Assembly: GCF_022968135.1 (NCBI RefSeq)
Contig: NZ_JALJRA010000013.1
Span: 1-64,000 of the forward strand
Source: Pseudorhizobium tarimense
GTDB taxonomy: Bacteria > Pseudomonadota > Alphaproteobacteria > Rhizobiales > Rhizobiaceae
Direction: 5' to 3'
DNA length: 64,000 bases
Positions 17,453 to 25,875 of this stretch are shown piece after piece. How positions within the stretch are numbered: the stretch's first letter is position 1; each line of letters starts with the position of its first letter. Made by a program: the position numbers and the translations under genes. The notes under the pieces are model-generated. The model was not told the origin of the DNA. It saw only the letters and a list, made by a program, of their open reading frames with translations, and ran no database searches.

Positions 17453-18319
17453 ATGACAGATAATTCATCCGCTCTCCCGGTCGCCGTTCTCGGCACCGGC
17501 ATCATTGGCGCCGCCGTCGCACGCAATCTGGCTCGCAAGGGTTTCGCGGTTCGCGCGTGGAACCGCTCAGCGGAGAAAGCGCAGGCGCTCGCCGCTGATG
17601 GCGTCACGCCGTTCGAGAATGCCGCAGATGCGGTTCGCGGAGCGACGATCATCGTAACCGTGTTGAAAGACGGGCCGGCGGTCGCCGAGGCAATGAATGC
17701 AGCGCTACCCGGCGTCACCAAAGGCGCAATCTGGCTGCAACTGAGCACAGTCGGCGTTGAAGCAATGGACGGCCTGTCAGGCTTTGCCGCCGCGAATGAT
17801 CTCGTCCTCTATGATGCGCCGGTGCAGGGAACCCGCCATCCCGCCGAACAAGGGAAGCTGATCATCCTCGCTTCCGGCCCAGATGGAATGCGCGAGACAG
17901 CTCAATCCGTTTTTGACGCAATCGGCCAAAAGACCTTGTGGGTGTCCGATACCGCTGGCGTAAGCAGCCGACTGAAGCTGGCCCTCAATGCCTATGTTTT
18001 CGCGCTGACCCACGGCACGGCGGAAACCCTCGCCATCGCCCGCGCGCTCGGCGTCGATCCGGCATTGGTGATCGAGGCGGTGACGGGCGGCCCGCTCGAC
18101 AGCAATTATTTCCAGGGCAAGGGCGCGGCGATGCTCAAGGGTGATTTCGCCACCAGCTTCTCGGTTGAGAACGGTGTGAAAGACGCGCGGCTGGTCGTGG
18201 AAGCCCTCAAGGGAACCGGTGTCTGCGCCGATCTGGCGGAGGCCGGACTTGCCCGCTTTCAACGCGCGGCCGACGCCGGCCATGGCGACAAGGACATCGC
18301 CGCTTCCTTCCTCGCCTGA
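17453..18319 (+). CDS. NAD(P)-dependent beta-hydroxyacid dehydrogenase/imine reductase-like
   Basis: A 288-residue protein of the 6-phosphogluconate dehydrogenase-like (HIBADH) superfamily. The N-terminal Rossmann motif LGTGIIGAAVARNLARKG and NRSAEKA dinucleotide-specificity loop are clear; VQGTRHPAEQGKL is the substrate-binding turn, and the C-terminal helical domain has LKLALNAY, where family members carry the catalytic Lys. The preceding 60 bases hold GGAACGA and CAGGAG. The substrate is unknown. Probably co-regulated with the TetR and MFS genes. Confidence 0.87.
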   Translation: MTDNSSALPVAVLGTGIIGAAVARNLARKGFAVRAWNRSAEKAQALAADGVTPFENAADAVRGATIIVTVLKDGPAVAEAMNAALPGVTKGAIWLQLSTVGVEAMDGLSGFAAANDLVLYDAPVQGTRHPAEQGKLIILASGPDGMRETAQSVFDAIGQKTLWVSDTAGVSSRLKLALNAYVFALTHGTAETLAIARALGVDPALVIEAVTGGPLDSNYFQGKGAAMLKGDFATSFSVENGVKDARLVVEALKGTGVCADLAEAGLARFQRAADAGHGDKDIAASFLA

Positions 18320-18330
18320 CGGACGATCCA

Positions 18331-19545
18331 ATGACAATCTCTGAAAACATACAGGGCGTAGCACCCAAAGGCAGCGTTACGCCGGATCGCCTTCCGGTCG
18401 GTCAACTGCTCGCCTTCACGGTGGCGGGCTTCCTCGCCATCATGACCGAGAACATGCCCGCCGGCCTGTTGCCGCAAATCGGCGATGGCCTTGGGGTTTC
18501 CGAAGCAATGGCCGGGCAGACCGTGACGCTCTACGCACTCGGTTCGGTCGTGGCAGCGATTCCGGTTATCGCGGCGACACGAAGTTGGAACCGGCGCCCC
18601 CTGTTCCTGCTCGCAATCGCCGGGCTGCTGATCTTCAACACGCTTACTGCCGTCTCTGCGCACTACGGCCTGACGCTCGTGGCCCGTTTCATCGCGGGCA
18701 TGGCGGCTGGCGTCGTGTGGGGCCTTGTCGCAGGCTATGCGCGGCGTCTCGCTCCGCCTCATCTGCAAGGCCGGGCACTGGCGATTGTCGGCGTCGGCCA
18801 GCCCATCGCCCTATCGCTCGGTGTCCCGCTGGGTGCGTGGCTCGGTGGCCTGTCGGACTGGCGGCTTGTCTTCTGGATCATGTCCGCTGTCGCCATGCTG
18901 CTGCTGGTCTGGGTACGGCTAGGGGTGCCCGACTTCCCCGGCCAAGCGCAACATCAGCGCCTGTCTGTTGGCCGCGTCTTCACCATTCCCGGCGTTCGCC
19001 CGGTGTTGCTGGTGCTGTTCGCGTGGATTCTCGCCCACAACATCCTCTACACCTATATCGCGCCGTTCCTCGGCGCGACGGAAACCGGCCTGCGGGTCGA
19101 TATGATTCTGCTCGTCTTCGGTGTCGCGTCGGTCGCCGGCATATGGGGCACCGGCGTTCTGGTGGATAGCCGCCTGCGTGGCCTCACGTTGTTGAGTCTC
19201 GCCGCCTTCGCCGGTGCGGTGCTGCTGTTGGCGATCTCCCAAGGCTCCCCGGTTCTCGTGCTGGCGGGCGTGGCGATCTGGGGCCTGACCTTCGGCGGTG
19301 CTCCGACGATGCTGCAAACGGCGCTGGCTGACTCTGCCGGTGAACATGCCGATGTCGCGCAATCCATCCTCGTGACGATCTTCAACCTCGCCGTCGCGGG
19401 CGGCGGGCTGGTCGGCGGGTTGGTCATGGACAAGGCCGGCGCGACCGCGCTGCCGTGGATATTGCTGCCGCTCGCCATCGTCGCTCTGGTGACGACATGG
19501 CAGGCGAAAGGCCACGGCTTCCGCGCCGGGCAGCGAGAGGTTTGA
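18331..19545 (+). CDS. MFS transporter, DHA1 efflux type
   Basis: A 404-residue protein with twelve predicted membrane helices. The N-terminal half has the AraJ/SotB-like LPQIGDGLGVSEAMAGQTVTLYALG arrangement, the helix 2-3 loop with RRPL and RFIAGMAAGVVWGLVAGYARRLAP in helix 4-5; antiporter motif C is visible as GVGQPIALSLGVPLG. It starts 11 bases after the dehydrogenase stop. Likely exports drugs or sugars under TetR control. Confidence 0.88.
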   Translation: MTISENIQGVAPKGSVTPDRLPVGQLLAFTVAGFLAIMTENMPAGLLPQIGDGLGVSEAMAGQTVTLYALGSVVAAIPVIAATRSWNRRPLFLLAIAGLLIFNTLTAVSAHYGLTLVARFIAGMAAGVVWGLVAGYARRLAPPHLQGRALAIVGVGQPIALSLGVPLGAWLGGLSDWRLVFWIMSAVAMLLLVWVRLGVPDFPGQAQHQRLSVGRVFTIPGVRPVLLVLFAWILAHNILYTYIAPFLGATETGLRVDMILLVFGVASVAGIWGTGVLVDSRLRGLTLLSLAAFAGAVLLLAISQGSPVLVLAGVAIWGLTFGGAPTMLQTALADSAGEHADVAQSILVTIFNLAVAGGGLVGGLVMDKAGATALPWILLPLAIVALVTTWQAKGHGFRAGQREV

Positions 19546-19547
19546 CC

Positions 19548-19742
19548 ATGATAGGCGGGCGCAATTTCGATCTTCTGCTGACCGCGATTGCGCCCGCCAT
19601 ATGGGGCAGTACCTATATCGTCACCACGCAATTCCTGCCGGGCTTTTCACCGATCACGATTGCGATGTTGCGTGCCTTGCCGGCAGGTCTGTTGCTGCTG
19701 CTAGTCGTTCGGGAATTGCCCTCCGGCATATGGTGGCTACGC
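19548..19742 (+). pseudogene. EamA-family transporter, N-terminal fragment
   Basis: The first ~65 residues of a DMT/EamA permease: LLLTAIAPAIWGSTYIVTTQFL forms helix 1 and TIAMLRALPAGLLLLLVVRELP helix 2. It starts three bases after the MFS stop, so it was once the last gene of that operon. After WWLRS the sequence changes in frame to a LysR-like start, so roughly three quarters of the gene are missing. Confidence 0.75.
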
Positions 19743-20429
19743 TCGCGCATCCCTCTCGCATCGCTTATTCAAACGCTCGCCGTCGCCGAACATCTCAGCT
19801 TCTGCCGTGCCTTGGTGGATGTTTCGATCCAGCATCCAGGGCGCAATGAGGTTCCTAGAATGCTCGGACAGCTTAGCCAGACGTTCTTTCCCAAGGCCGT
19901 CCCGCGCGGCCTGGGCAAGACCTTGGAGGATCGCCGCGTAGAGGTCGGACAATTCTTGAACGGGGGTATCATCCCGAAGTCTGCCGCTGTGCATATCTTT
20001 GGCAAGCCTTTCGGCTATCTGTTCCGAGCGTTCACGCCGGACCCCTTTCAGCGTTTGAACCGTTTCAGGCCCATTCGGGGCATTGCTCGCCACAGAGTTT
20101 ACGACGAAGCAGCCGCCCGGCGTGTCCGGGCGCGTAAACAGTTCGACCGCAGCGTCAAACATCGCATCAATACCGCTTGGAGCATCGGGCGCATCGTTCA
20201 AGGCTTCAAGCAATCCGTTCGCATAGGCCGCGTGGTAGTACTTCACAGTCTCCGCGAACAAGGCTTCCTTCGACCCGAATGCCGCATAGATGCTCGGCGA
20301 GTTGATTCCCATCGCCTCGACAAGATCGTTCATGGAGGTCGCCTCAAAGCCGTTTCGCCAGAACGCTATGAGCGCCCGGTTCAGCGCTTCCGTGCGGTCG
20401 AAATTTCGCGGGCGTCCTCGTTCGGCCAT
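19737..20429 (-). CDS. TetR/AcrR-family regulator with altered C-terminus
   Basis: A 230-residue frame. The HTH (residues about 13-55, FWRNGFEATSMNDLVEAMGINSP then SIYAAFGSKEALF) and the TetR_C domain with GGCFVVNSVAS are intact up to about residue 205. The last 20 residues are antisense to the LysR fragment, so the native stop has been lost and the tail is junction-derived. A large inverted repeat lies upstream, beyond which is the remnant of a divergent short-chain dehydrogenase gene, the likely original target. Confidence 0.82.
   Translation of the reverse strand: MAERGRPRNFDRTEALNRALIAFWRNGFEATSMNDLVEAMGINSPSIYAAFGSKEALFAETVKYYHAAYANGLLEALNDAPDAPSGIDAMFDAAVELFTRPDTPGGCFVVNSVASNAPNGPETVQTLKGVRRERSEQIAERLAKDMHSGRLRDDTPVQELSDLYAAILQGLAQAARDGLGKERLAKLSEHSRNLIAPWMLDRNIHQGTAEAEMFGDGERLNKRCERDARA
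19743..19815 (+). pseudogene. LysR-family regulator, N-terminal HTH fragment
   Basis: RIPLASLIQTLAVAEHLSF is the start of a LysR DNA-binding domain (first helix and turn), fused in frame to the EamA fragment. It breaks off at about 19813 where the tail of the opposite-strand TetR gene begins. A related start (RIRLASLIQTFAIA) lies at 23176. Confidence 0.6.
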
Positions 20430-20483
20430 GCTTTCCTCTTTTTGTGTCGAACAACATATAAATCACTCGACAGGGTTGGGGCA

Positions 20484-20523
20484 ATCACCTATTTTTGTGC
20501 TGGTCAACACATAAATAGGTGAT
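20484..20523. promoter_or_regulatory. Long inverted repeat, probable TetR operator
   Basis: ATCACCTATTT and AAATAGGTGAT form 11-base arms around an 18-base centre that itself contains TGTG/CACA symmetry. It lies between the divergent TetR start and ATG 20527. A related half-site (atataaatcac) occurs at 20456. Binding by the adjacent TetR protein is inferred. Confidence 0.5.
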
Positions 20524-20526
20524 CCC

Positions 20527-20565
20527 ATGTCCAAGTTCGAGTTTTCCGGCAAGACACCTATGGGC
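20527..20565 (+). pseudogene. Short-chain dehydrogenase, N-terminal stub
   Basis: MSKFEFSGKT is the usual start of an SDR gene divergent from a TetR regulator. After 10-12 codons the reading switches to an unrelated serine-hydrolase tail, so the gene is reduced to its start. Confidence 0.45.
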
Positions 20566-20681
20566 ATTCCTGGTTCATCGACCGAGAGAACGGCCTGTCG
20601 GTGGTCGCCCTGACGAACACCGCCTTCGAGGGCATGGCCGGTGCGTTTCCGACTGACGTTAGAAACTCCGTCTATAACTAA
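20562..20681 (+). pseudogene. Serine hydrolase/beta-lactamase-family, C-terminal fragment
   Basis: Forty codons encode GHSWFIDRENGLSVVALTN and continue to a TAA stop, like the last strand region (GHxGF...VVVxLTN) of class C beta-lactamase-type esterases. No start or catalytic domain is present. It is joined to the SDR stub out of frame. Confidence 0.5.
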
Positions 20682-20718
20682 GGTAGGTGCAAATTGAGAA
20701 AGACGGCCCGTCTCACCG

Positions 20719-21534
20719 TTACAGATCGACCGGCAACCCCGAAGCAGGCTTCTGTTTCTCTGCATAAACGACGAGCCGCAGATGCTGCCCGCCGTCTATG
20801 GTGAGCGACGTATGCTCGAAATCGACGGGCGTTCCTTCCACGCTGATCGTGCGTGTGCCTGTGCAGGGTGCATGCACGTCTTGGCTCCGCCACCAGACTT
20901 TGAACTCGGGCGAGACACGTTCCAGCTCATCGACCAAGGCACGGGCATCGGCATCTTCTCGCGCAGCGGCGAAGTCGCGGCGGAAGCTGGCGAGCATCGC
21001 TGGTGCCTGTTGCTCCCAATTCACAAAGGCTTCCCGCAATTCGGGGTCGGTGAACAACGCCCAAAGCAGATTGCGGTGGCCGGGGTCATGCCTGCCAAAC
21101 CTAAACAGACGGTCGGCTGGTCCGTTGAAAGCCAGCACGTCCCAGCGCAGGTTGATGATATAGGCGGCGTGGGGCGCAAGGTCTTCCACCAATCGGGAGG
21201 CCAGCGAGGGAACGATGCAGAACGTCTTGCCGGGTTCCGCCGGCGGACGCTCATGGGCGAGCATGAACAGGTGCCGGCGTTCCGCCGCATCGAGCTTGAG
21301 GACACGCGCGAGATTGTCGAGGAAGTCGGCGGAAACCCCGATCTCGCGGCCCTGCTCAAGCCACGTATACCAAGTCAATCCGACACCTGCGAGGGCCGCG
21401 ACTTCCTCACGCCGCAGCCCCGGCGTGCGCCGGCGCTTGGCGGTCGGCAGGCCGACATCTTGCGGCAACAGCCGCTCGCGTCGCGTGCGCAGGAATTCGG
21501 CAAGCTCGGGGCGGGTTCGTTCAAGGGTGCGCAC
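20719..21534 (-). CDS. XRE-family regulator with MmyB-like ligand domain
   Basis: A 271-residue protein from GTG 21534. The N-terminal HTH_3 domain (about residues 30-75) has RRTPGLRREEVAALAGVGLTWYTWLEQGR, split by the turn, and the C-terminal two thirds match the MmyB/MLTR ligand-binding type with NLRWDVLAFN, NLLWALFTDP and the ending HTSLTIDGGQHLRLVVY. Such regulators often control a neighbouring dehydrogenase or exporter; here the divergent DHA2 exporter at 21632 is the obvious candidate. Confidence 0.86.
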   Translation of the reverse strand: MRTLERTRPELAEFLRTRRERLLPQDVGLPTAKRRRTPGLRREEVAALAGVGLTWYTWLEQGREIGVSADFLDNLARVLKLDAAERRHLFMLAHERPPAEPGKTFCIVPSLASRLVEDLAPHAAYIINLRWDVLAFNGPADRLFRFGRHDPGHRNLLWALFTDPELREAFVNWEQQAPAMLASFRRDFAAAREDADARALVDELERVSPEFKVWWRSQDVHAPCTGTRTISVEGTPVDFEHTSLTIDGGQHLRLVVYAEKQKPASGLPVDL

Positions 21535-21631
21535 GGGTCTACCTATTACAAGAAGCAACAGCATAATTGGTTAAATTGTAAAAGGATAATGGCTATGGAA
21601 TCGGTGGTGCGTCAACACAAAAGGACGCCCA

Positions 21632-23092
21632 ATGAGTTCCGATACCTGCACAGCCGATACGCTTCCCCCGTCACCTACCGATACGACCCACCGCCCGCCC
21701 TGGCTTGGTCTGTCCGTCCTGTTGCTGGCCGGGTTCGTGACAATCTTCGACCTTTTCGTAGTCAATGTCGCGATCCCCTCGATGCAGGCCGAGCTGGGGG
21801 CGAGCCTGTCGCAGATCGGGTTCATCGTCGCGGGCTACGAGCTGGCCTTTGGTGTGCTGCTCGTCACCGGCGGCCGGCTTGGCGATCTCTATGGACGGCG
21901 GCGGCTGTTCATTCTCGGCATGGCTGCTTTTACGGCGGCCTCGCTTCTTTGTGGTGTAGCCCCGACCGTGGAAATCCTAATCGGCGCACGCGTGTTGCAG
22001 GGATTGGCGGCCGCGCTGCTCTTCCCGCAGGTCTATGCCTCCATCCGCGTGAACTTCTCTGGCGACAACGGCCGCCGTGCCTTCGGCTTCCTTGGCATGA
22101 CGCTCGGCCTTGCCGCCATCGCCGGGCAAATCCTCGGCGGGTTTCTGGTCGAGGCGAACCTGTTCGATCTCGGTTGGCGCACGATCTTCCTGATCAACGT
22201 GCCGATCGGCATTTTCGCGATTGCCATGGCGCGGTTCATCCCCGAAACGATTGCGCCCGAACGCCCTACACTCGACTGGCCCGGCGTGGCCTTGGTCAGC
22301 TTCGGGCTAACACTCCTTCTCGTGCCGCTGGTAGAAGCCCCGACCCATGGCTGGCAGCTCTGGAGCTTCCTGTCGCTTGCCGGAGCCGCAATCCTGCTTG
22401 TTGCCTTCTACCGCCATCAGGAGCGTCGCAGCAGAGCTGGCCATCAGCCTTTAGTGGACATGGCGCTGATGCGACAGCCGCGCTTTGCGCAAGGCGGGTT
22501 GCTGGTGCTGCTGATCCATTCGACGGCCTCGTCCTTCTTCCTCTGCTTCGCGCTTCTGGTGCAGACGGGGTTCGGGCTGAGTCCGTTCGATGCTGGCATC
22601 GTCTTCGTGCCGTGCTCCATCGCCTTCGTGATCCTCTCCTTGAGCGCGCCGCGCCTCGTCGCACACTTCGGGACGCCTGCCATCGCCATGGGCGCGCTGG
22701 TTTACGCGATTTCGTTTGGAGTGCTGATCGGACAGGTCTGGATCGCCGGGGCCGACCTGGTGGTGGTACACCTCATTCCGGCACTGATCGTCATCGGGGG
22801 AGCGCAGGCGATGATCATGACGCCGCTGCTCAACCTCGTGCTTGGCTTCGTGGAGGAACGACAGGCTGGCATGGCCTCTGGTGTCATTTCCACACTCCAG
22901 CAGGTTGGCGCGGCGCTCGGTGTGGCGGCGGTCGGTATCCTGTTCGGTGCGACGCTCGGGGCAGGATCGGAAGGACAGGCCGCGCGCTACGCCACCGCCT
23001 TCGTCTCTGGCATGAGCTACAATGTTGCCGCCGCCATCATCGCAGCGGTCCTATTGGTGCGACTAGCTGTCTATGGGCGCCACACGAATTGA
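21632..23092 (+). CDS. MFS transporter, DHA2 (14-helix) multidrug efflux type
   Basis: A 486-residue protein with about 14 membrane helices. Helix 1 has FDLFVVNVAIPSMQ, a DHA2 hallmark; the helix 2-3 loop is GRLGDLYGRRR (motif A) and helix 5 carries LGLAAIAGQILGGFLV (motif C), the signature of drug/proton antiporters. It is divergent from the MmyB-like regulator. Its 3' end is followed by a fragment of a LysR gene start. Confidence 0.9.
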   Translation: MSSDTCTADTLPPSPTDTTHRPPWLGLSVLLLAGFVTIFDLFVVNVAIPSMQAELGASLSQIGFIVAGYELAFGVLLVTGGRLGDLYGRRRLFILGMAAFTAASLLCGVAPTVEILIGARVLQGLAAALLFPQVYASIRVNFSGDNGRRAFGFLGMTLGLAAIAGQILGGFLVEANLFDLGWRTIFLINVPIGIFAIAMARFIPETIAPERPTLDWPGVALVSFGLTLLLVPLVEAPTHGWQLWSFLSLAGAAILLVAFYRHQERRSRAGHQPLVDMALMRQPRFAQGGLLVLLIHSTASSFFLCFALLVQTGFGLSPFDAGIVFVPCSIAFVILSLSAPRLVAHFGTPAIAMGALVYAISFGVLIGQVWIAGADLVVVHLIPALIVIGGAQAMIMTPLLNLVLGFVEERQAGMASGVISTLQQVGAALGVAAVGILFGATLGAGSEGQAARYATAFVSGMSYNVAAAIIAAVLLVRLAVYGRHTN

Positions 23093-23172
23093 ACGTGGTG
23101 ATCTAAGCGATGCGGGGGCGACGATCAGCACTGATCAATGTTCGTCCTTGGGGGTTGCCGACCTCACCCGGG

Positions 23173-23217
23173 TCGCGCATTCGCCTGGCATCGCTGATCC
23201 AGACGTTTGCCATCGCA
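23173..23217 (+). pseudogene. LysR-family regulator, N-terminal fragment
   Basis: RIRLASLIQTFAIA aligns with RIPLASLIQTLAVA at 19746 (34 of 46 bases identical, changes mainly at third codon positions), so both are starts of related LysR regulators. The similarity stops after about 15 codons. Confidence 0.5.
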
Positions 23218-23256
23218 AGTTCTGCGACGAGTGGGCCATTGAAGTGGAACTACTCG

Positions 23257-23771
23257 TCAGATTCTTATGGGGGTGGTCGTCCTTTCTATGCCGGGAATGT
23301 CGGCTACCGCTTCGGCCAAAAACTCCACCATCAGCCTGACACGCGTAATGTTAGCCCGTTCCGGCACGATAAGCATGTTGAGTGGCACGGGCGGCGGCGC
23401 GTAGTCCGGCAGGATCGTTTCGAGCTGCCCATCGGAAAGCAGATCGTCAACCAACCAAAGGTGTGCTGGGCCGATACCGCGCCCTGCGAGGTAGGCTTCT
23501 CGTGCGGCCAGCCCATGATCGACTCGGAGGCGTCCGCCGAAGGGCACGGCCTGGCTTTCGCCGTTTGGTCCTTCCAGCGAAAGGGTGTCGGCCCCGGCTA
23601 TGTTCGACATTCGGATGCCATCCAACGTCGCGAGGTCGGGCATCCTCGGTCGCCGATGCCGTGCGAGATATTCGGGCGAGCCGACGAGGACACGCCGGCT
23701 TGTTCCAAGCGCGCGCAATTTCATCGTGCTGTCAGCGAGGGGGCCAAGCCGCAGCGCAATGTCCGCTGTTC
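23257..23771 (-). pseudogene. LysR-family regulator, C-terminal effector-domain fragment
   Basis: About 170 residues of a LysR substrate-binding domain: ERTADIALRLGPLADST, LGTSRRVLVGSPEYL, GRGIGPAHLWLVDDLL and LNMLIVPERANITRVRLMVEFLAE are family positions. An ATG at 23724 opens the frame, but the domain begins upstream of it (to about 23771), where a stop in frame and a switch to opposite-strand coding sequence cut it off. The DNA-binding domain is missing, so it cannot act as a normal regulator. Confidence 0.75.
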
Positions 23772-23984
23772 GTTCGCTACTGGCTGATCTTCACGCCGCC
23801 ACTTTCCGACAATGCACAAGCATCGGCGCGCGCCAAGGGCGCGGAGCGTTTCGACGGCTTCTTGCAATCGCTCGGCAAGCGACTGGCGACCGGCGACAGG
23901 CTCCTCAAAGAGCTGTCGCGCGACATTGATGGTTCCGTCGAGGCTGCACCAGACGGCAACGGACGAACTACCCACCGGGAGTAG
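23772..23984 (+). pseudogene. C-terminal remnant of an unidentified protein
   Basis: About 70 codons (RYWLIFTPPLSDNAQASA ... RTTHRE, then TAG) have the high third-position GC of real coding sequence, unlike the other frames here, and abut the broken LysR domain at 23771. A helical stretch RFDGFLQSLGKRLATGD follows. I do not recognise the family, and no start is present. Confidence 0.3.
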
Positions 23985-24057
23985 CGTCTCGTTGGCCTTC
24001 TTGCAGCCGCTCATGAAGGAGGCGGAGTCGCTCTAGTCGAGAGTGGTTCGCCAGGGA

Positions 24058-24642
24058 TTAAGCCAAACCCTCTGTCCTAAGCGTCTTTTGGACGGCCGGC
24101 CGCGCCTCGATACGCTCGGCATAGGCGGTCAGCCTATCCGGAAGCTCGAAGCCTGAATCGCGCGCCCAGCGGACCATGACGTAACAAAGGGCATCGGCAG
24201 TGGTGAACGCGTCACCAAAGAGATAGATGCCGTCCAGCCCCTCCGCGATGAGCGCCAGCCGTTCGATGATCGCCTGTCGCGCTGCCTGTTGCTCGGCCTT
24301 CGCCGGCGAGAACATCAAGCGCATGAACGGTCGGTGGATTTCGGTGGCGAGGAAGGCCAGCATCTCGATATTGCGCGATCGTCCGAGCCGACCCTTAGGC
24401 GCAAGGTGCGGTGTCTCTCCCGCGATCCAGTCCATGATCGCCACGTTCTCGGTCAGCATCTCGCCGTCGTCGAACACCAACGCTGGCACGTAACCTTTCG
24501 GATTGATGGCCACGAAATCATCGCCGTGCTCGGTGCGCCGCGTTTGCAAATCCACCTTGATGGTCTCGACGTCGATGCCGGCCTCCGTCAGGGCAATGTG
24601 ATCAGCGAGGCTGCATGCCCCGGGCGTGAGATAGAGTTTCAT
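24058..24642 (-). CDS. Glutathione S-transferase family protein
   Basis: A 194-residue GST. The N-terminal thioredoxin fold starts MKLYLTPGACSLADHIAL, typical of beta-class bacterial GSTs, with GYVPALVFDDGEMLTEN forming the cis-Pro and glutathione-binding turn; the C-terminal helical domain has FGDAFTTADALCYVMVRW. ATG 24642 overlaps the SRPBCC stop as ATGA, so it is coupled. Third gene of a likely ArsR-SRPBCC-GST operon, of unknown substrate. Confidence 0.9.
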   Translation of the reverse strand: MKLYLTPGACSLADHIALTEAGIDVETIKVDLQTRRTEHGDDFVAINPKGYVPALVFDDGEMLTENVAIMDWIAGETPHLAPKGRLGRSRNIEMLAFLATEIHRPFMRLMFSPAKAEQQAARQAIIERLALIAEGLDGIYLFGDAFTTADALCYVMVRWARDSGFELPDRLTAYAERIEARPAVQKTLRTEGLA

Positions 24643-25103
24643 GGCGCCAGATACCTTTCGAGATTGTCGAGGACCTCTTTCCAACCCTCGGCATGGCCGT
24701 CACGCGAGGCTTCCGAAAGGAAGAACTCCTGGTGGAACGTGAGCTGCGTGCGGCCGTCGCCAAGATCTTTGAGCGTGATCGTGACGACCGTCTCGTGATC
24801 TGCATTGCCGGCTTCATCCTGCCAGGCGTGGGTAAAGACGATGCGGTCGTGCGGCGTTAGCTCCCGATAAGTCCCGCCCAGCCAATGGTCCGTCCCGTCA
24901 GGCGCGCGCAGGCAGGAGCGGTAGGAGCCTCCAGCACGGACGTCGCTCTGCGAGAATGGCAAGGTGAAGTCCTTGGGAAAGAGCCATTTTGCCATGTGCT
25001 TCTCCTGGGTCCAGCAGTCGAAGACGAGTTCCTTCGGCGCATCGAAGATGCGCTTGATCGTCAGTTCAGGTCGCGCAATCGCCGCTTTGTTCGATGCGTT
25101 CAT
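24639..25103 (-). CDS. SRPBCC (AHSA1-type) protein
   Basis: A 154-residue START/Bet v1-like domain protein. FDAPKELVFDCWTQEKHMAKW at the N-terminus and GWKEVLDNLERYL at the C-terminus are the usual ends of the AHSA1 family. It overlaps the ArsR gene by four bases and the GST gene by ATGA. Its role as a ligand-binding partner of the ArsR protein is common in such pairs; no ligand can be named. Confidence 0.9.
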   Translation of the reverse strand: MNASNKAAIARPELTIKRIFDAPKELVFDCWTQEKHMAKWLFPKDFTLPFSQSDVRAGGSYRSCLRAPDGTDHWLGGTYRELTPHDRIVFTHAWQDEAGNADHETVVTITLKDLGDGRTQLTFHQEFFLSEASRDGHAEGWKEVLDNLERYLAP

Positions 25104-25438
25104 TGAGGAGTATCCTTGTTCTGGATTTCCTTGAGGTAGGCGTCGAGACTGTCAAACTTCGCGTCCCAGAACTGGCGATAGCTCTCCAACCAACCTGAGA
25201 GATCGCGCAGCGGCTCGGGCTTCAGTCTGCGCGGACGGAACTGCGCCTCGCGTCCCTTCTCCACCAGCCCAGCCCGCTCCAGCACCTTCAGATGCTTGGA
25301 AACAGCGGGGCTGCTCATGTCGAACGGCTCCGCAAGTTGCGACACGGTCGCTTCGCCCTGCGCGAGACGGGCAACAATGGCTCGCCGGGTGGGATCGGCG
25401 AGCGCCGAGAAGGTGAGGCCGAGCGGATCGGTCGCCAT
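25100..25438 (-). CDS. ArsR-family (HTH_20) regulator
   Basis: A 112-residue winged-helix regulator: SALADPTRRAIVARLAQGEATVSQLAEPF and MSSPAVSKHLKVLERAGLV are the two halves of the HTH. No metal-binding ELCVCDL motif is present, so it is the SRPBCC-linked subgroup rather than an arsenic sensor. An in-frame ATG lies at 25453, but the palindrome GGTTACTTAACC (25456-25467) suits an operator just upstream of ATG 25438. First gene of the ArsR-SRPBCC-GST operon. Confidence 0.9.
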   Translation of the reverse strand: MATDPLGLTFSALADPTRRAIVARLAQGEATVSQLAEPFDMSSPAVSKHLKVLERAGLVEKGREAQFRPRRLKPEPLRDLSGWLESYRQFWDAKFDSLDAYLKEIQNKDTPQ

Positions 25439-25455
25439 GCTCAACAAAACCATTT

Positions 25456-25467
25456 GGTTACTTAACC
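25456..25467. promoter_or_regulatory. Palindrome before ArsR gene
   Basis: GGTTA-CT-TAACC is a perfect inverted repeat, with extra TGGTTA/CCTAAT copies in the next 15 bases. It lies 18 bases upstream of the ArsR start and suits autoregulation. Confidence 0.45.
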
Positions 25468-25875
25468 TAATGGTTAGGTACGGGGTCGAAGGCAATTTGT
25501 CAAGTCCGGCACGCTCCTCGGATCGCTGGCCGCCTTCCACAGGAGAAGACCGGAGTTGTCGTGCGATTCGTAAGTGTTACGCCAACCGCTCCCGTGAAGT
25601 TCTAGGGAAGTTGTTGTCGCAGTGCTGTGTCGTGAAATCGCGATCAAGCCGGAGGACTTCTGCGACCGCCGAGAAACAGGTTTCTGACTAGCGAGAGTGA
25701 GAGCTGTCGGGTCTCCGTTCCTCCCCTCTGTGGAGTGGCCTATCCTATTCACCGCCGATGGCCGCCGAACCCCGCATGGCATTCGATACTTGTTAAATCG
25801 GCCTGATTTCCGGCTCTTTTAATCAACCCTGATCCCGAGACCGTCTGTGGCGCCTCGTGGAGAAACGGGGCCGAT
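25468..25875. other. Non-coding stretch before trbB
   Basis: No supported gene in about 400 bases. In related conjugative elements copG or traG would lie directly upstream of trbB; neither is recognisable. Confidence 0.45.

Noticed and set aside
20782-23106. A 774-codon plus-strand open frame
   Set aside because: It runs antisense to the MmyB-like regulator and out of frame over the DHA2 exporter; it has no family features and is arginine-rich as expected for a shadow in GC-rich DNA.
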